Position numbers and translations under genes: made by a program. 64,000 nucleotides of DNA, taken from Candidatus Aminicenantes bacterium UBA6072. Its GTDB lineage: Bacteria; Acidobacteriota; Aminicenantia; UBA2199. Below, piece by piece: positions 33,220-42,600 of the stretch (position 1 is the first letter of the stretch; each line of letters opens with the position of its first letter). The stretch is taken from assembly GCA_002436105.1 (NCBI GenBank), contig DIXU01000020.1:124001-188000 (forward strand), written 5' to 3'. A model generated the notes under the pieces. That model saw only the letters and a program-made list of their open reading frames with translations, did no database searches and was not told where the DNA came from.

Positions 33220-33815
33220 TTTGCTTGTCTCCTTGGCATGGCGATGGCCGTTTCCAGGGAGTTCCACAGCCTCCCTGCGGAACGCATCAGGTCGAAGGCC
33301 TGGCCGTTGATACGCCACTGCAGGACCAGCAGGCGCAGCGCCCCCATAATGATGGTGAACATGTGCTCGGGCGGCAGGCGGCGGATCGTTCCCTCTCGCT
33401 GGCCGGCGCGCAGGATTTCCAGCAGCAGGCGGCGGTGGCGCTGGAGCACCCGGTGCAGCCTGGCGGCCAGGGCGGGGTCGTGCTGGAACAGGCTCTCGGC
33501 GAACATGACCGTGGCCATGGCCCGGTCCGAGGCGAAGACCCGGCAGCGGTCAAGGAAGAACAGCCTGATCTTTTCCAAGGCGGGGCAGCCGCAGCCCCGA
33601 ATTTCGGCCAGCAGGCGCTCCGAGTCGGCGGCGAACAGGTCGACGACAGTGCTCAGGATCTCCGATTTGCTGCGAAAGTGACGGTAGACGGCGGCGTCGC
33701 TGAAGCCCACCTTTGCGGCGATGCCCCGGATGGTCAGCGCCTCGGGGCCGCGCTCGGCGACGATTTCCAGCGCGGCCGCGATGATCTGCCGCTGCCGGCC
33801 CGTGATCTCCTTCAT
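33216..33815 (-). CDS. TetR-family transcriptional regulator, probable autorepressor
   Basis: The protein is 199 aa. The N-terminal helix-turn-helix is typical: IIAAALEIVAERGPEALTIRGIA ... VGFSDAAVYRHFRSKSEIL (given in two pieces). The C-terminal ligand domain is helical, with Cys in RGCGCPALEK. The ATG at 33815 follows GGAGG by 6 nt. A perfect 14-bp palindrome overlaps its own transcription start, so it probably represses itself and the ferredoxin-cupin-hemerythrin genes that follow without a gap. The GCGCP cysteines hint at a thiol or metal signal, but this is speculative. Confidence 0.92.
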   Translation of the reverse strand: MKEITGRQRQIIAAALEIVAERGPEALTIRGIAAKVGFSDAAVYRHFRSKSEILSTVVDLFAADSERLLAEIRGCGCPALEKIRLFFLDRCRVFASDRAMATVMFAESLFQHDPALAARLHRVLQRHRRLLLEILRAGQREGTIRRLPPEHMFTIIMGALRLLVLQWRINGQAFDLMRSAGRLWNSLETAIAMPRRQAK

Positions 33816-33835
33816 GTCCGCCTCCATGTAAGTTA

Positions 33836-33849
33836 ATGTTTGCAAACAT
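33836..33849. promoter_or_regulatory. Palindromic operator of the TetR regulator
   Basis: ATGTTTGCAAACAT is a perfect 14-bp palindrome with partly symmetric flanks. It covers the predicted start of transcription (near 33847) of the tetR operon and lies 21 bp before the tetR ATG, the usual place for TetR-type repression. Confidence 0.75.
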
Positions 33850-33853
33850 AACC

Positions 33854-33882
33854 ATAATAGTATAGTTTAAGGCGCCTGTCAA
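33854..33882 (-). promoter_or_regulatory. Promoter of the tetR-ferredoxin-cupin-hemerythrin operon
   Basis: Minus strand TTGACA (33882-33877), a 17-nt spacer and TATTAT (33859-33854). A divergent TTGACA promoter for the PAP2_C gene begins 24 bp away. Confidence 0.75.
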
Positions 33883-33905
33883 CCCCGGCTGCCGATTTAT
33901 CCCGG

Positions 33906-33935
33906 TTGACAGGCTCGGGCAGGCATGGTACTAAT
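33906..33935 (+). promoter_or_regulatory. Promoter of the PAP2_C gene, nearly leaderless
   Basis: Consensus TTGACA (33906-33911), a 17-nt spacer and TACTAAT (33929-33935). The ATG at 33943 lies 8-9 nt after the -10 box; an in-frame ATG at 33925 is inside the promoter. Confidence 0.65.
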
Positions 33936-33942
33936 CCATGCC

Positions 33943-34668
33943 ATGGAACCGATCCCGCATGCTCCCCGCCTGCGCCCCGGCAGCCCGGGCTATCCCTGGC
34001 GCGTTTTTTTCGCTTGCCTGGGCGCCGCCGTCGTTTTTCGCTACCTCTGCCACAGCCTGATGCTGATCCCGGTCCTGCTCAACGAGCTGCGGCCGGCGCC
34101 TACGGTCCCCGACCTGCTGCTGGCGATCGTCCCGCGCCAGGACTGGCTGGCGCACGTCAACTACTATCTCTGGCTGGCCTGCTATTTTCCGCCCGCTTTC
34201 TACCTGCTCTGGCGCGAGCGCCGGCTCTTCGCCCGTTTCATCCTCATCGACGGGGCTGTCTCCCTGACCCGCGGCCTGATGATCCCCCTGACCGGCCTGG
34301 GCCCGCCATTCGGGACCGATGTCAACGCCCTGCGCCCCTTCGACTTCTGGCCCACCTGGTGGAAGCTGGTGAATCCCTGGCGGGCCCTGGTGGGAGACAG
34401 TGCCGGCGTCTACCTGACCAAGGACATGTTCTTCTCCGGACACGTCGCCACGACTTTCCTGCTGTTCCTGTTCGGGCGGCAACTGGGTCGCGGGCCGGCC
34501 CGCATCTTCCTGGCCCTGCACCTGTTCTCGCTGCTGGTGGTGTTCTTTTCCCACCTGCACTACACCATCGACGTCATCGGCGCCTACGCCGTCACGTTCA
34601 TGCTCTTCACCCTGGGCGACCCCTGGCTGCGCCGCCGTTTCCCCGCCCTGTGCCACCCGGGTCTTTGA
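33943..34668 (+). CDS. PAP2_C (sphingomyelin-synthase-like) membrane protein
   Basis: This 241-aa polytopic membrane protein has about six hydrophobic segments. The layout matches the PAP2_C / sphingomyelin-synthase-related family rather than ordinary PAP2: SLTRGLMIPLTGLGPP, then KDMFFSGHVATTF (His in the SGH motif), then HLHYTIDVIGAYAVTF (His and Asp of the H-H-D triad). In eukaryotes such enzymes move phosphocholine or phosphoethanolamine head groups between lipids. A bacterial member could be a lipid phosphatase or head-group transferase. The ATG at 33943 was chosen because the upstream in-frame ATG lies in the promoter. The tetR operon is divergent, and the palindromic operator is 57-70 bp from this promoter's -35 box, so joint control is possible. 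Confidence 0.85.
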   Translation: MEPIPHAPRLRPGSPGYPWRVFFACLGAAVVFRYLCHSLMLIPVLLNELRPAPTVPDLLLAIVPRQDWLAHVNYYLWLACYFPPAFYLLWRERRLFARFILIDGAVSLTRGLMIPLTGLGPPFGTDVNALRPFDFWPTWWKLVNPWRALVGDSAGVYLTKDMFFSGHVATTFLLFLFGRQLGRGPARIFLALHLFSLLVVFFSHLHYTIDVIGAYAVTFMLFTLGDPWLRRRFPALCHPGL

Positions 34669-34693
34669 CAAAACCAGCGGGCTTCATTACAAT
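34665..34693 (+). promoter_or_regulatory. Promoter of the polytopic membrane protein gene
   Basis: TTGACA (34665-34670), which overlaps the stop of the PAP2_C gene, a 17-nt spacer and TACAAT (34688-34693). AAGGAGG lies 6 nt before the ATG at 34728. Confidence 0.75.
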
Positions 34694-34727
34694 TTCCCCA
34701 TAATCTTTCCGCACCAAGGAGGATCGC

Positions 34728-36011
34728 ATGGGTGTCTATCTTTCCAAGCGCGCCGATCACGTGAAACTGTACCTGGCCCTGTGGCTGGTCGCCTTCATCG
34801 GGCTGTGGATGAATTTTTTCGGCGAATTCAGCGAGCCGTTCCGCGTGGCCACCATCTCCTACTTCCTGGCCTACCTGGCGGCGGCCGTCGGCGCCTACTT
34901 CATCCTGGCGCCGCTGCTGAAGGGCCGGGCCGTCACTTCCGAGAAAAGCCGCTGGCTGCCCTTCCTGCCGGCCCTGCTCCTGCTGCTGCACTGGCTGTTC
35001 CAGCAGATGGAGCGCATGTTCGCCCCCGGCGGCAGCGTGGCGCTCTTCTCCTTTGACATCCTGGTCAACCCGCTGTTCATCCTGTTCCTGTTCCTGGGCC
35101 TGGCGCTCCATCTGCTGGCGGCGCAGCCCCAGATCATGGACGCCGTCTTCGTCGGCATGAAGAACACGGTGCGCCTGTTCGTGGCCGTCTCCTTCCTGGC
35201 CCTGGGGCTGATCATCCTGGCCCAGATCATCCAGGTGGTTTCGGCGCTGGCCAGGATCGGCGTCGACATCGGCGCCTGGAGCAACTATTCGCGCCTGGGC
35301 GTGCTCAGCAGCGGCGGCCTCGTCGTCACGCTGCTGCTCGACCTGCTGCTGCTGCTGGTGCCGCTGTGCGGCTGGGTCCTGCTGCAGAAGCTGCTGGGCA
35401 AGGCCACGCCCAAATGGGACCGGCTGCTCAAGCTGCCCTGGCGCTGGCTGGCCGCCCTGCCGCTGTTCCTCATCGTCCTGGCCGCCCTGGCGCAGCCGGC
35501 GACCTTCCTGCAGCCCTGGTTCGTCATCACCGCGATCCTCTCGTTCATCTCCATCCTGGTCAATTTCCTGGCCGCCAGCCAGAACCCGGCCGCCGTGGGC
35601 ATCGTCAAGCTGGCTGAGTCGTTCTTCTTCTATCCCTACCGCTATTTCCGCAAGATCGTCCAGTTCGCCAGGAAGGACCTCGAGGTGACAGAGAACGAGA
35701 ATGCCGGCATCGATTATTTTTGCTATTACATAAGGGGATTCATCTGCGTCGCCGTTTTGGCTTTCTGGGCGCTGCTGGCGTTCTATCCCATCCAGCGCTT
35801 TTTCGGGCTCGATCTGCTGACCCTGCCCATGCGACCCGAGCTCTTCCCCCTCGACAGTTTCCAGGGGTTGCTGATTTACCCGCTGGTCTTCTTCATTTAT
35901 CCGCCGCTTTATGCCCTGGTGATCACGCTGTTCTATGAGGTAGCGGTGCTGCTGCTGCAGATCCTGGTCAAGATCAGCCAGTACCTCGGCAAGCTGCTGG
36001 ATAGGAACTGA
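34728..36011 (+). CDS. Polytopic inner-membrane protein of unknown function
   Basis: A 427-aa protein with about nine or ten hydrophobic helices in two blocks, roughly residues 15-290 and 335-425, joined by a soluble loop (PYRYFRKIVQFARKDLEVTE...). It is rich in Leu and Ala. No transporter signature, Walker box or metal motif could be found. A strong promoter and RBS suggest solid expression. A rho-independent-like hairpin follows, so it is a single-gene unit. I do not recognise the family. Confidence 0.8.
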   Translation: MGVYLSKRADHVKLYLALWLVAFIGLWMNFFGEFSEPFRVATISYFLAYLAAAVGAYFILAPLLKGRAVTSEKSRWLPFLPALLLLLHWLFQQMERMFAPGGSVALFSFDILVNPLFILFLFLGLALHLLAAQPQIMDAVFVGMKNTVRLFVAVSFLALGLIILAQIIQVVSALARIGVDIGAWSNYSRLGVLSSGGLVVTLLLDLLLLLVPLCGWVLLQKLLGKATPKWDRLLKLPWRWLAALPLFLIVLAALAQPATFLQPWFVITAILSFISILVNFLAASQNPAAVGIVKLAESFFFYPYRYFRKIVQFARKDLEVTENENAGIDYFCYYIRGFICVAVLAFWALLAFYPIQRFFGLDLLTLPMRPELFPLDSFQGLLIYPLVFFIYPPLYALVITLFYEVAVLLLQILVKISQYLGKLLDRN

Positions 36012-36019
36012 TCCCGCGC

Positions 36020-36057
36020 GGAGCGGGCCGGGCAGCGGCCCGCTCCCGCCGTTCCTA
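36020..36057 (+). terminator. Terminator after the polytopic membrane protein gene
   Basis: GGAGCGGGCC and GGCCCGCTCC form a perfect 10-bp stem (36020-36046); a T-rich stretch (TTCCTATTTTT) follows about ten bases later. It lies in the convergent gap before the lipoprotein gene. Confidence 0.6.
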
Positions 36058-36927
36058 TTTTTCCGCCAGGACCGCTTTTACCCAGACCTTGCGCTTGCTG
36101 GCGGGGGGCTCGCCGGGCATGCCTCCGTGTTCAACCCCCATGCCGGGGCCGCCGCCACTCCGCCTGGAGCCGCCCGGTCCGCCCGGCGGGCGTTTCATTC
36201 TTCCTTTGTCATCGCCCCGGGGAATGTCGATCTCCCATGACAGCCCGATAGCGAAGGTCTGTCCCGGGCGGATGTCCAGTCCCGGCCAGGCACCAGATCC
36301 CCGGATGGGCAGGCGCAGCTGGTAGGAAAAATCGCCCCAGTCGCTGGCCAGGCGCACAACCGGTCCCTGCGAGCCGTCGGCGGCGATGAGTGTTTCCTTG
36401 TCCTTTTCCGGGCCGATGACCTTCAGAAGCGCCTGCGCCGGCCGGGGCGCCGACGTTCCCTCGCGGGGGTTCGCACCGCCTGGGGGTCTTGCCTTGTCGT
36501 CGCGATCTCCCTCCCGGGCCGGCGCCCCTGGCGAAGAGTTCCCAGGGGGCCCGCCGGGCGGGATGGCGCGGAGCGGCGCCTTGCTGACATGTTCCAGACC
36601 CAGACGACGGGCCTTGCCGCCCCTGGCGTCGACCCATAAGCTGAGGCGGACGGATCCGGGCTCGCGCCGAGTGCCGCGGATATCGGGAGTGAAGAACACG
36701 TACAGGTTCCGCTCATCGTTGCCCACGCCGATCATCATGCCGTTCTCGAAGAGCTGGCTTGTGATCCTGCGGCTGAAATCCTCCAGCGGTCCTTGCGGCC
36801 GGGCGGGCAGGTCCAGCCACTGGCCGGGAAGGCGCGGCAGGCTGCGGCAACTTGCCAGCAGGGAGAAAGCAATGCCGGCCGCCAGCAGGACGGCGCAGCG
36901 GTTCGTTCCGGTCCAGGGTTGTTTCAT
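36055..36927 (-). CDS. Lipoprotein of unknown function
   Basis: The protein is 290 aa, starting KQPWTGTNRCAVLLAAGIA and carrying a lipobox LLASC (Cys about residue 24), so it is likely lipid-anchored. The mature part has a beta-rich domain (GNDERNLYVFFTPDIRG, VRLSLWVDARG, DFSYQLRLPIRG, FAIGLSWEIDIPRG) interrupted by a Pro/Gly-rich low-complexity stretch (about 145-185) and a Gly/Arg-rich tail. DOMON or carbohydrate-binding folds show similar strand patterns, but I cannot assign one. The ATG at 36927 has GGAGAA upstream. It lies 76 bp after the ccsA-like gene and may be co-transcribed. Confidence 0.75.
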   Translation of the reverse strand: MKQPWTGTNRCAVLLAAGIAFSLLASCRSLPRLPGQWLDLPARPQGPLEDFSRRITSQLFENGMMIGVGNDERNLYVFFTPDIRGTRREPGSVRLSLWVDARGGKARRLGLEHVSKAPLRAIPPGGPPGNSSPGAPAREGDRDDKARPPGGANPREGTSAPRPAQALLKVIGPEKDKETLIAADGSQGPVVRLASDWGDFSYQLRLPIRGSGAWPGLDIRPGQTFAIGLSWEIDIPRGDDKGRMKRPPGGPGGSRRSGGGPGMGVEHGGMPGEPPASKRKVWVKAVLAEK

Positions 36928-37003
36928 GGCGTTTTTCTCCGCGAAAAGAGATTTGCCGATCCGCTGCAATAACAACCGGACGCGACGGACCTTGCGGATG
37001 GAT

Positions 37004-38674
37004 CTAGGCGCGGATCCGCTTCCGGGCCAGCGGCACGGCAACGGCGAGGAATACCAGCTCGACGGCGAGGAAAACCAGCAGCCCCCGCATGGCGCCCGAA
37101 GTGAAGCCGTAGGCATGCAGCCCCAGGCCGAGCAGGTTGACCCCGAACCAGGCCAGCGCCACGGTGACGAGCGAGCCGACGGCGCCGGCGGCCAGGCCGA
37201 TGGGCCCGATCCAGCCCGCCAGCCGGGAGTGGAACAGGGCGGCGCACCAGGCGATGATCAGCAGGGCGCCGTTCTCCTTGGGGTCCCAGCCCCAGAACCG
37301 GCCCCAGGACTGGTCGGCCCAGATGCCGCCCATGAGCGTGCCGATGACGGTGAACACCAGCCCGAAGGCCAGGACGGCGTACAGCAGGCGGGCGCTGCTG
37401 GCGTCGTTGCGCCCGCGGACGGCCTGGATGATCAGCGCATGGCCGATGATGCCGGCGACGACGCAGCCGGCATAGCCGAGGGCGATGGTCACCACGTGGG
37501 TCGCCAGCCACAGGTTGGAATCGAGCACAGCCGTCAGCATGCCCATGGTGTCGCCCTCGAGCGCTTGGCGCCCGGAGACAACGAGCAGGGCGGCCGCGGC
37601 CAGGGCGCCGGCGGCCAGGCCGGGCCCCCGCTTCTGCAGCCGGGCCGCGACCAGGCCCAGCGCGGCGGCGGTCCAGGCGACGAAGACGAACGTCTCGTAG
37701 AGGTTGGTCACCGGCGGCCGGTTGCTGATCAGCATGCGGGCGGCGATGCCCAGCGTGTGGGCCAGGAAACCCGTTGCGACAGACCATGCCGCCATTTGCG
37801 CCAACAGGGAAGAGCGGCAGGCCATGGCCAGGAGCAGGAACAGCAGCGCCAGGCCGTATGCCAGTCCGGCCAGGAAGAAGGGGCTGGCGCGGTTGTACAG
37901 CACCTCCAGGGAGATCTTCCATGGCCGGGGCGTGCCCGGCCCCAGGCGGCCGCGGACGGAACGGTTGAACCCGGCCAGGGCGCGGTCGAATGCCGCGGGA
38001 TCGTTCCGGCCGTACGCCCGGGCCGCCGTTGCCAGGAGCGAGATCTCCGCCTGTACCGTTCCCGGCAGCGGCGTGCCGTGGGCCAGGGCCCTGCCCGGGC
38101 TGAGCCAGCGATCGCCGGCCAGGGGGATGACGGCCGGCAGCGAGGATGAGCCGCCGGCCCCGCCCGCGGCTCCTTCGCCGCCCAGCGCGAAGGCGAACGA
38201 GTGCAGCAGGCCGTGAAAGGCCGACAGGTTGTAGAACAGGCGCAGCGCTTCGAATTCGACCCGGTCGAGGTCTTTCTCGTCCCGGGAGGAGCTGCGGAAG
38301 GCCAGCTCGTGCAGCCGGCGCAGCCCGGGGTGCAGCTGCGCGTGCGTGTAGCGGCCGCGCCTGCGGTTCGTCACGCCGATGGCGTCCAGCAGCTCGGGCT
38401 GCCGGACCAGGAAGACGGCGTCGGCGGCGCTGGCGCCGGGAGAAAAAAGGACGCGCGAAAGCCATTCGCAGGGGTCGATGCCATCCGGTCGGGCGCGGCC
38501 CGAAAATTGCCTGAGCAGGTTGCGGGCGAATGTGTCCATGGGCTTCAGCCGCCCCTGGTCCATGACCAGCACGCGGCGGAAGGATTTCAGGCGGTGTGGA
38601 GGGGACGCGGCGGGCAGAAAGGCCGGCGACAGCAGCCAGCCGGCCAGCAGCCAAAAGGCGGCCTGCCGTTTCAT
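37004..38674 (-). CDS. ccsA: System II cytochrome c assembly protein CcsA/ResC with N-terminal extension
   Basis: The protein is 556 aa. Residues about 275-556 form the CcsA/CcmC-type membrane domain with at least eight helices and the heme-handling WWD motif WADQSWGRFWGWDPKENGA, plus His residues in FLAHTLG, ATHVVTIALGY and IIGHALI. The N-terminal 270 residues (signal peptide, then a soluble region KSFRRVLVMDQGRLKPMDTFAR...) are not part of standard CcsA; similar extensions occur in anaerobe and Bacteroidetes proteins. With ResB it moves heme to apocytochrome c outside the membrane. The start overlaps the resB stop by 4 nt (ATGA). Confidence 0.93.
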   Translation of the reverse strand: MKRQAAFWLLAGWLLSPAFLPAASPPHRLKSFRRVLVMDQGRLKPMDTFARNLLRQFSGRARPDGIDPCEWLSRVLFSPGASAADAVFLVRQPELLDAIGVTNRRRGRYTHAQLHPGLRRLHELAFRSSSRDEKDLDRVEFEALRLFYNLSAFHGLLHSFAFALGGEGAAGGAGGSSSLPAVIPLAGDRWLSPGRALAHGTPLPGTVQAEISLLATAARAYGRNDPAAFDRALAGFNRSVRGRLGPGTPRPWKISLEVLYNRASPFFLAGLAYGLALLFLLLAMACRSSLLAQMAAWSVATGFLAHTLGIAARMLISNRPPVTNLYETFVFVAWTAAALGLVAARLQKRGPGLAAGALAAAALLVVSGRQALEGDTMGMLTAVLDSNLWLATHVVTIALGYAGCVVAGIIGHALIIQAVRGRNDASSARLLYAVLAFGLVFTVIGTLMGGIWADQSWGRFWGWDPKENGALLIIAWCAALFHSRLAGWIGPIGLAAGAVGSLVTVALAWFGVNLLGLGLHAYGFTSGAMRGLLVFLAVELVFLAVAVPLARKRIRA

Positions 38675-39459
38675 GGCTTCCGCCCTTTCGCCGCCGGGGA
38701 TCTTTTCCAGCCACAGGCGATTTGGGCCAGGAAATGCCAGGCCAGCCCCAGGAAGAGCAGGGCGCTGGCCGCGTAGGGAAGCCAGCGGCCCGAGTTGCGC
38801 ACCACCGAGAATGTGGAGCTTTCCACCCCGTCCTTCTCCTCGGCATAGGAGGACTGGTAGAACGTGTAGCCGCCCGTGCGCAGCGGCCGGTTCATGGCGA
38901 TGACGGCACTCCGGCTGCGCCCGTCGCCGGCGATGACCTCGACGCGGCTGGTGAAGCTCTTGGGAATGTCGGTCCCCGGGTGCATGACCTTTTCGAAGTC
39001 GACCAGCTTCAGCGCGAAGGGCAGGCGGATCCCGGCCTGGCCGTCGGCGTGCGACAGGACGCCGGCGCTTTCGCCTTCGCGCAGGGTCAGGAAGTATTCG
39101 CCGGTCTTGAGCGAAATGACAAAACCGCCGGCGATGAGCAGCAGCAGCCCGTAATGGATGAGGATCAGCCCGGCGTGGCGCCAGCGGTAGCGCAGGCGGA
39201 ATGCCGCGGCCGCCAGCAGGTTGACGAAGAGGAGCAGCCCGGCCGTCAGCAGGCCCGGAAGGGGAATGAAGCCGAAGAGCAGAAAGACCCAGGCGGCGAA
39301 GACGTCGCGCTGGGCGGCGTAGAGGCCGTGCTCGGCCTGCCAGGCGGTGCCGCCGAGGACCAGCGATGCCAGCAGCAGCAGCAGGACGACGGTCAGCTTC
39401 AGCGAGGCCAGCGAGCGGCCGATCCCGGCCAGGGCACCTGGACGCATGGTATTTTTCAT
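38671..39459 (-). CDS. resB: System II cytochrome c assembly protein ResB
   Basis: A 262-aa membrane protein with the ResB layout: TM1 after SLASLKLTVVLLLLLA, TM2-3 in 45-110 (VFAAWVFLLFGFIPL; RHAGLILIHYGLLLLIAGG), a large extracytoplasmic domain (FLTLREGESAGVLSH ... YTFYQSSYAEEKDG) and a C-terminal helix (YAASALLFLGLAWHF). The short ResB form lacks extra domains. The ATG at 39459 was chosen because a promoter ends 20 bp upstream; an ATG four codons later is possible. c-type cytochromes are thus expected, implying a periplasmic electron chain. Confidence 0.9.
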   Translation of the reverse strand: MKNTMRPGALAGIGRSLASLKLTVVLLLLLASLVLGGTAWQAEHGLYAAQRDVFAAWVFLLFGFIPLPGLLTAGLLLFVNLLAAAAFRLRYRWRHAGLILIHYGLLLLIAGGFVISLKTGEYFLTLREGESAGVLSHADGQAGIRLPFALKLVDFEKVMHPGTDIPKSFTSRVEVIAGDGRSRSAVIAMNRPLRTGGYTFYQSSYAEEKDGVESSTFSVVRNSGRWLPYAASALLFLGLAWHFLAQIACGWKRSPAAKGRKP

Positions 39460-39478
39460 GGGCGGAACGCTGACGCCA

Positions 39479-39507
39479 GTTATACCATGGCCGAAGGGAA
39501 TGGTCAA
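39479..39507 (-). promoter_or_regulatory. Promoter of the resB-ccsA operon
   Basis: Minus strand TTGACC (39507-39502), a 17-nt spacer and TATAAC (39484-39479). Transcription should begin near 39472, about 13 nt before the ATG at 39459. Confidence 0.6.
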
Positions 39508-39584
39508 AAGCATCGCGCCGGCTGCAGCCCGGCCCGCAGCCGGACGGATCGTCAGCGGCGCTGGCCGCTCATGGCTCCACGGGC

Positions 39585-39616
39585 AAAAAAAAACCCGCCC
39601 CCCGGAGGGGGCGGGC
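39585..39616 (-). terminator. Rho-independent terminator of the first Oar-type receptor gene
   Basis: On the minus strand, GCCCGCCCCCTCCGGGGGGC and a closing GGG are followed by nine T. The stem is 8-9 bp of G-C. Almost the same terminator follows the third receptor gene at 50362-50395. Confidence 0.85.
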
Positions 39617-39646
39617 AAAAGTCAACTCGGAACGGTCAGTTGACGT

Positions 39647-42600
39647 TTAGAAGCTGAACTTGAATCCGAGGCGCGCGGTCAGCGGCGAGTAGGGATACTC
39701 GCCCATGAGGTAGCGCGGGTCGAGGACGGGGTCGTAGTCGTTGATGTCCCAGGCGCCCTCGGCGATCCGCTCGTCGGAGATGGCCACGGCGCCCTGGTTG
39801 TAGATCCCGTACAGGCGCTGCGGCTTCTGCATGTTGAAGATGTTGTCGATGTTGAGGTTGATGTTCAGGTTGTTCCTGCCGAGCTTGAGGTTGTATTCGC
39901 AGTAGAAGTTGGCGTACCACAGGAAGGGGGAGCGTTTCTCGTTGCCGCGGCCGAAGGGGAAGTAGCCCTGGTAATCCATGGCCCATTCGGTCGATGTCGG
40001 CACGCCGCTCATGGCGTTCAGCACCAGCCCGGTGGTCAGGCCGATCGGGAAGGAGTAGGAGCCATAGGCCTTGAAGTAGTGGGGGCGGTCGCCGGGCAGC
40101 GGGCCGATGGACGGATTCAGGTCGCGGTCCAGTGAGACGTACCAGTTGTCGAAGTAGCGGGCGACGTTGGGGTTGGAGCGGGCCGTCGTGCCGAAGCGGT
40201 TGGAGGTGGCCGTCTCGTCGCCCGAGGCCAGGCCGCTGTAGTTGCCCCTCAGGCTGCTGTAGGTGTAGGAGACGCCGCCCAGCCAGTTGTCGGAGAAGCG
40301 CTTGTCGAGGGAGATGTTGATGGCGTAGTAGTCGCGCTTGGCCTTGACGCAGTCGGGAGCGTTCTGGGGGATCAGGCCGGCGGCCCTGGCCTCGGCGTAT
40401 TTCCCCTTGAGGAAGTCGCTGCCGGGGTTGGTGGTGTAATACAGTTCGCCCGCTGGCAGCACGATGCCGCAGTCCTCGATGGCCCAGAGCAGGGCCTTGT
40501 TGACGAAGCGCACCGAGAGGGACAGGTTCTCGCGCAGCCTCTTTTCAAGGCCGAAGGAGATCTCGCGCTGGGTCATGGGCTTCATGTCGGGATCGGTGTC
40601 CTCGAACGAGGGGACGCGGAAATCGAGCGTATTGCCGTCACCGAGCAGCTGGCGCCCGGGGAAGTAGCCGTCGACGCCGATCTTGTCCCATTCGTAGGTG
40701 TCCAGGGCGTAGTAGGCGCTCTTCCACTTGGTGCCGCCGTAGGAACCGGCGGCCATGTTGAGCTTCATGACGTCGTAGAACATGCCGAAAGAGCCGAACA
40801 CCTTCATCGAGGAGTCGCCGTTGACATCCCAGATGAAGCCGAAGCGCGGGGCGATCTTGTCGGCGAAATCGAATTCGATGGCGGTCATGTCCTTGTACAA
40901 CGGGTCGTCGCTGTAGGAGGGGATGACCTCCTTCTCGGCGCGCACGCCGAAATTCAGCGTCAGGCGGTTGGCGATGGTCCAGGAATCCTGGAGGTAGCCG
41001 GCGAACATGTTGCCGTAGGCGTTGTAGAAGTTGCCGTAGGGGCCGGTCACGTCGTTGCCGCGCACGCCGTAGTAGCCGTACTTGCCGCGGCCGTAGTTGG
41101 TGCCGTAGGCGATGAAGTCGCGGTCCCAGGCGTAGAAGATAACTGGATTGAGGGCTGTGTTGTCGACGTTCTCGCCGCGGCGCATCCAGCTGAAGCCGGC
41201 CTTCCAGGAGTGCTCGCCGCCGAGGTTCATGAAGTAGGAGGCGTCTAAGCTCACGCTCAGCTTTTCATTGACGTTCTTGTTGACCGTGGTGGCATTGGTG
41301 CGCGAGTAGTTCTGGTAGCCCGAGGCCTTCTGGTAGGCGGCCGGGATGTCGAGCAGGCCGATGTTGGTGGTGCGGAAATAGCCGCCGGGAGCCTCGGTCA
41401 TGAACTGGAAGCAGGGCTCGGTGGGGAAGACCTGCGGTTTGTTCTGGTCGGTCCGGAAATACCCGGCCCGGGCGCTGAACATGAAGTTGTTGCCCACGGT
41501 CAGGTCGGCGTTGACGTTGCCCGACATGTTGGGGTAGGAGAAGCCGTAGTCGTCGTAGGAGACGGCGGGATCGGGGTTGCCGAAGGCGTTGGAGAGGTCG
41601 CCCTGGTACTTGTAGAAGTTGTTGACCACGCTGGCGCCCACGCGCAGGTTCTTGAACGGCTGGGCGGTCAGCTTGAGCGAGTAGTTCATCTGGTTCTGGG
41701 TGCGCTGCCAATCCCGCGTCTCGCCGCTGAGATAGGTGGTGGTGCGCGTGTTGTGGAAGTAGCTCGGGATGACCGAGCCGAAGAACCAGAGCCGGTCCTT
41801 CAGGATGTAGCCGCCGAGGTTGAAGCCGCCTTCGAGGGCGTAGTCATCCTCCACGCCGAAATAGACGTCGTAGGGATGCTGGACGGCGATGGAATCGTCG
41901 TTGAAGTCCAGGTCCAGCTTGGGGCCGTTCTTGGCGCGCAGCGCGGAGCCGCTGTAATAGCCGACGACCTCGCCGTGGAAGGCGTTGCCGCCCGAGCGGG
42001 TGATGACGTTGACCACGCCGCCCAGCGAGCCGCCGAACTCGGCCTGGTAGCCGGAGGCCTTGACCTGCACCTCGTCGACGAAGTCGAACGACACGCTCTG
42101 GCCGGGGCGGCCCGTCGTGATGTTGGTGGTGTCGGCGCCGTCGACGTAATACATGTTCTCCAGGCCCGAGGCGCCGTCGACCGACATGCCGCCCGCGCCC
42201 AGCGGTTCGTTGGAGACGCCGGGGATGGCGGTGATCAGCGAGTCGAAGTTGCGGCCCTTGGGCAGGGTCTGGAAGACCTCCTTGGTCAGGGTCATGCCCT
42301 TGGCCGTGCTCTTGACGTCGATCTGCGCCACCTGGCCGGTGATGGTGACCACCTCGTTCAGGTTGCCGAGCTTCATCTCGACCTTCATGTTGAGGGTCTG
42401 TTCCAGCGCTACCAGGATGTTATCGCGCACGACCGTCTGGAATCCGTCCAGGCTGAAGACCAGCTTGTAGGTGCCCGGATTCAGGTTGAAGAGGCGGAAG
42501 GCGCCGTTCTCGTCGGTGACCGCCGTGGCCTTGCCGACCAGCTTGGGGCTGGTGGCCTCGACGGTGACGCCGGGGATGAGCGAGCCGTCTTCGAGCTGCA

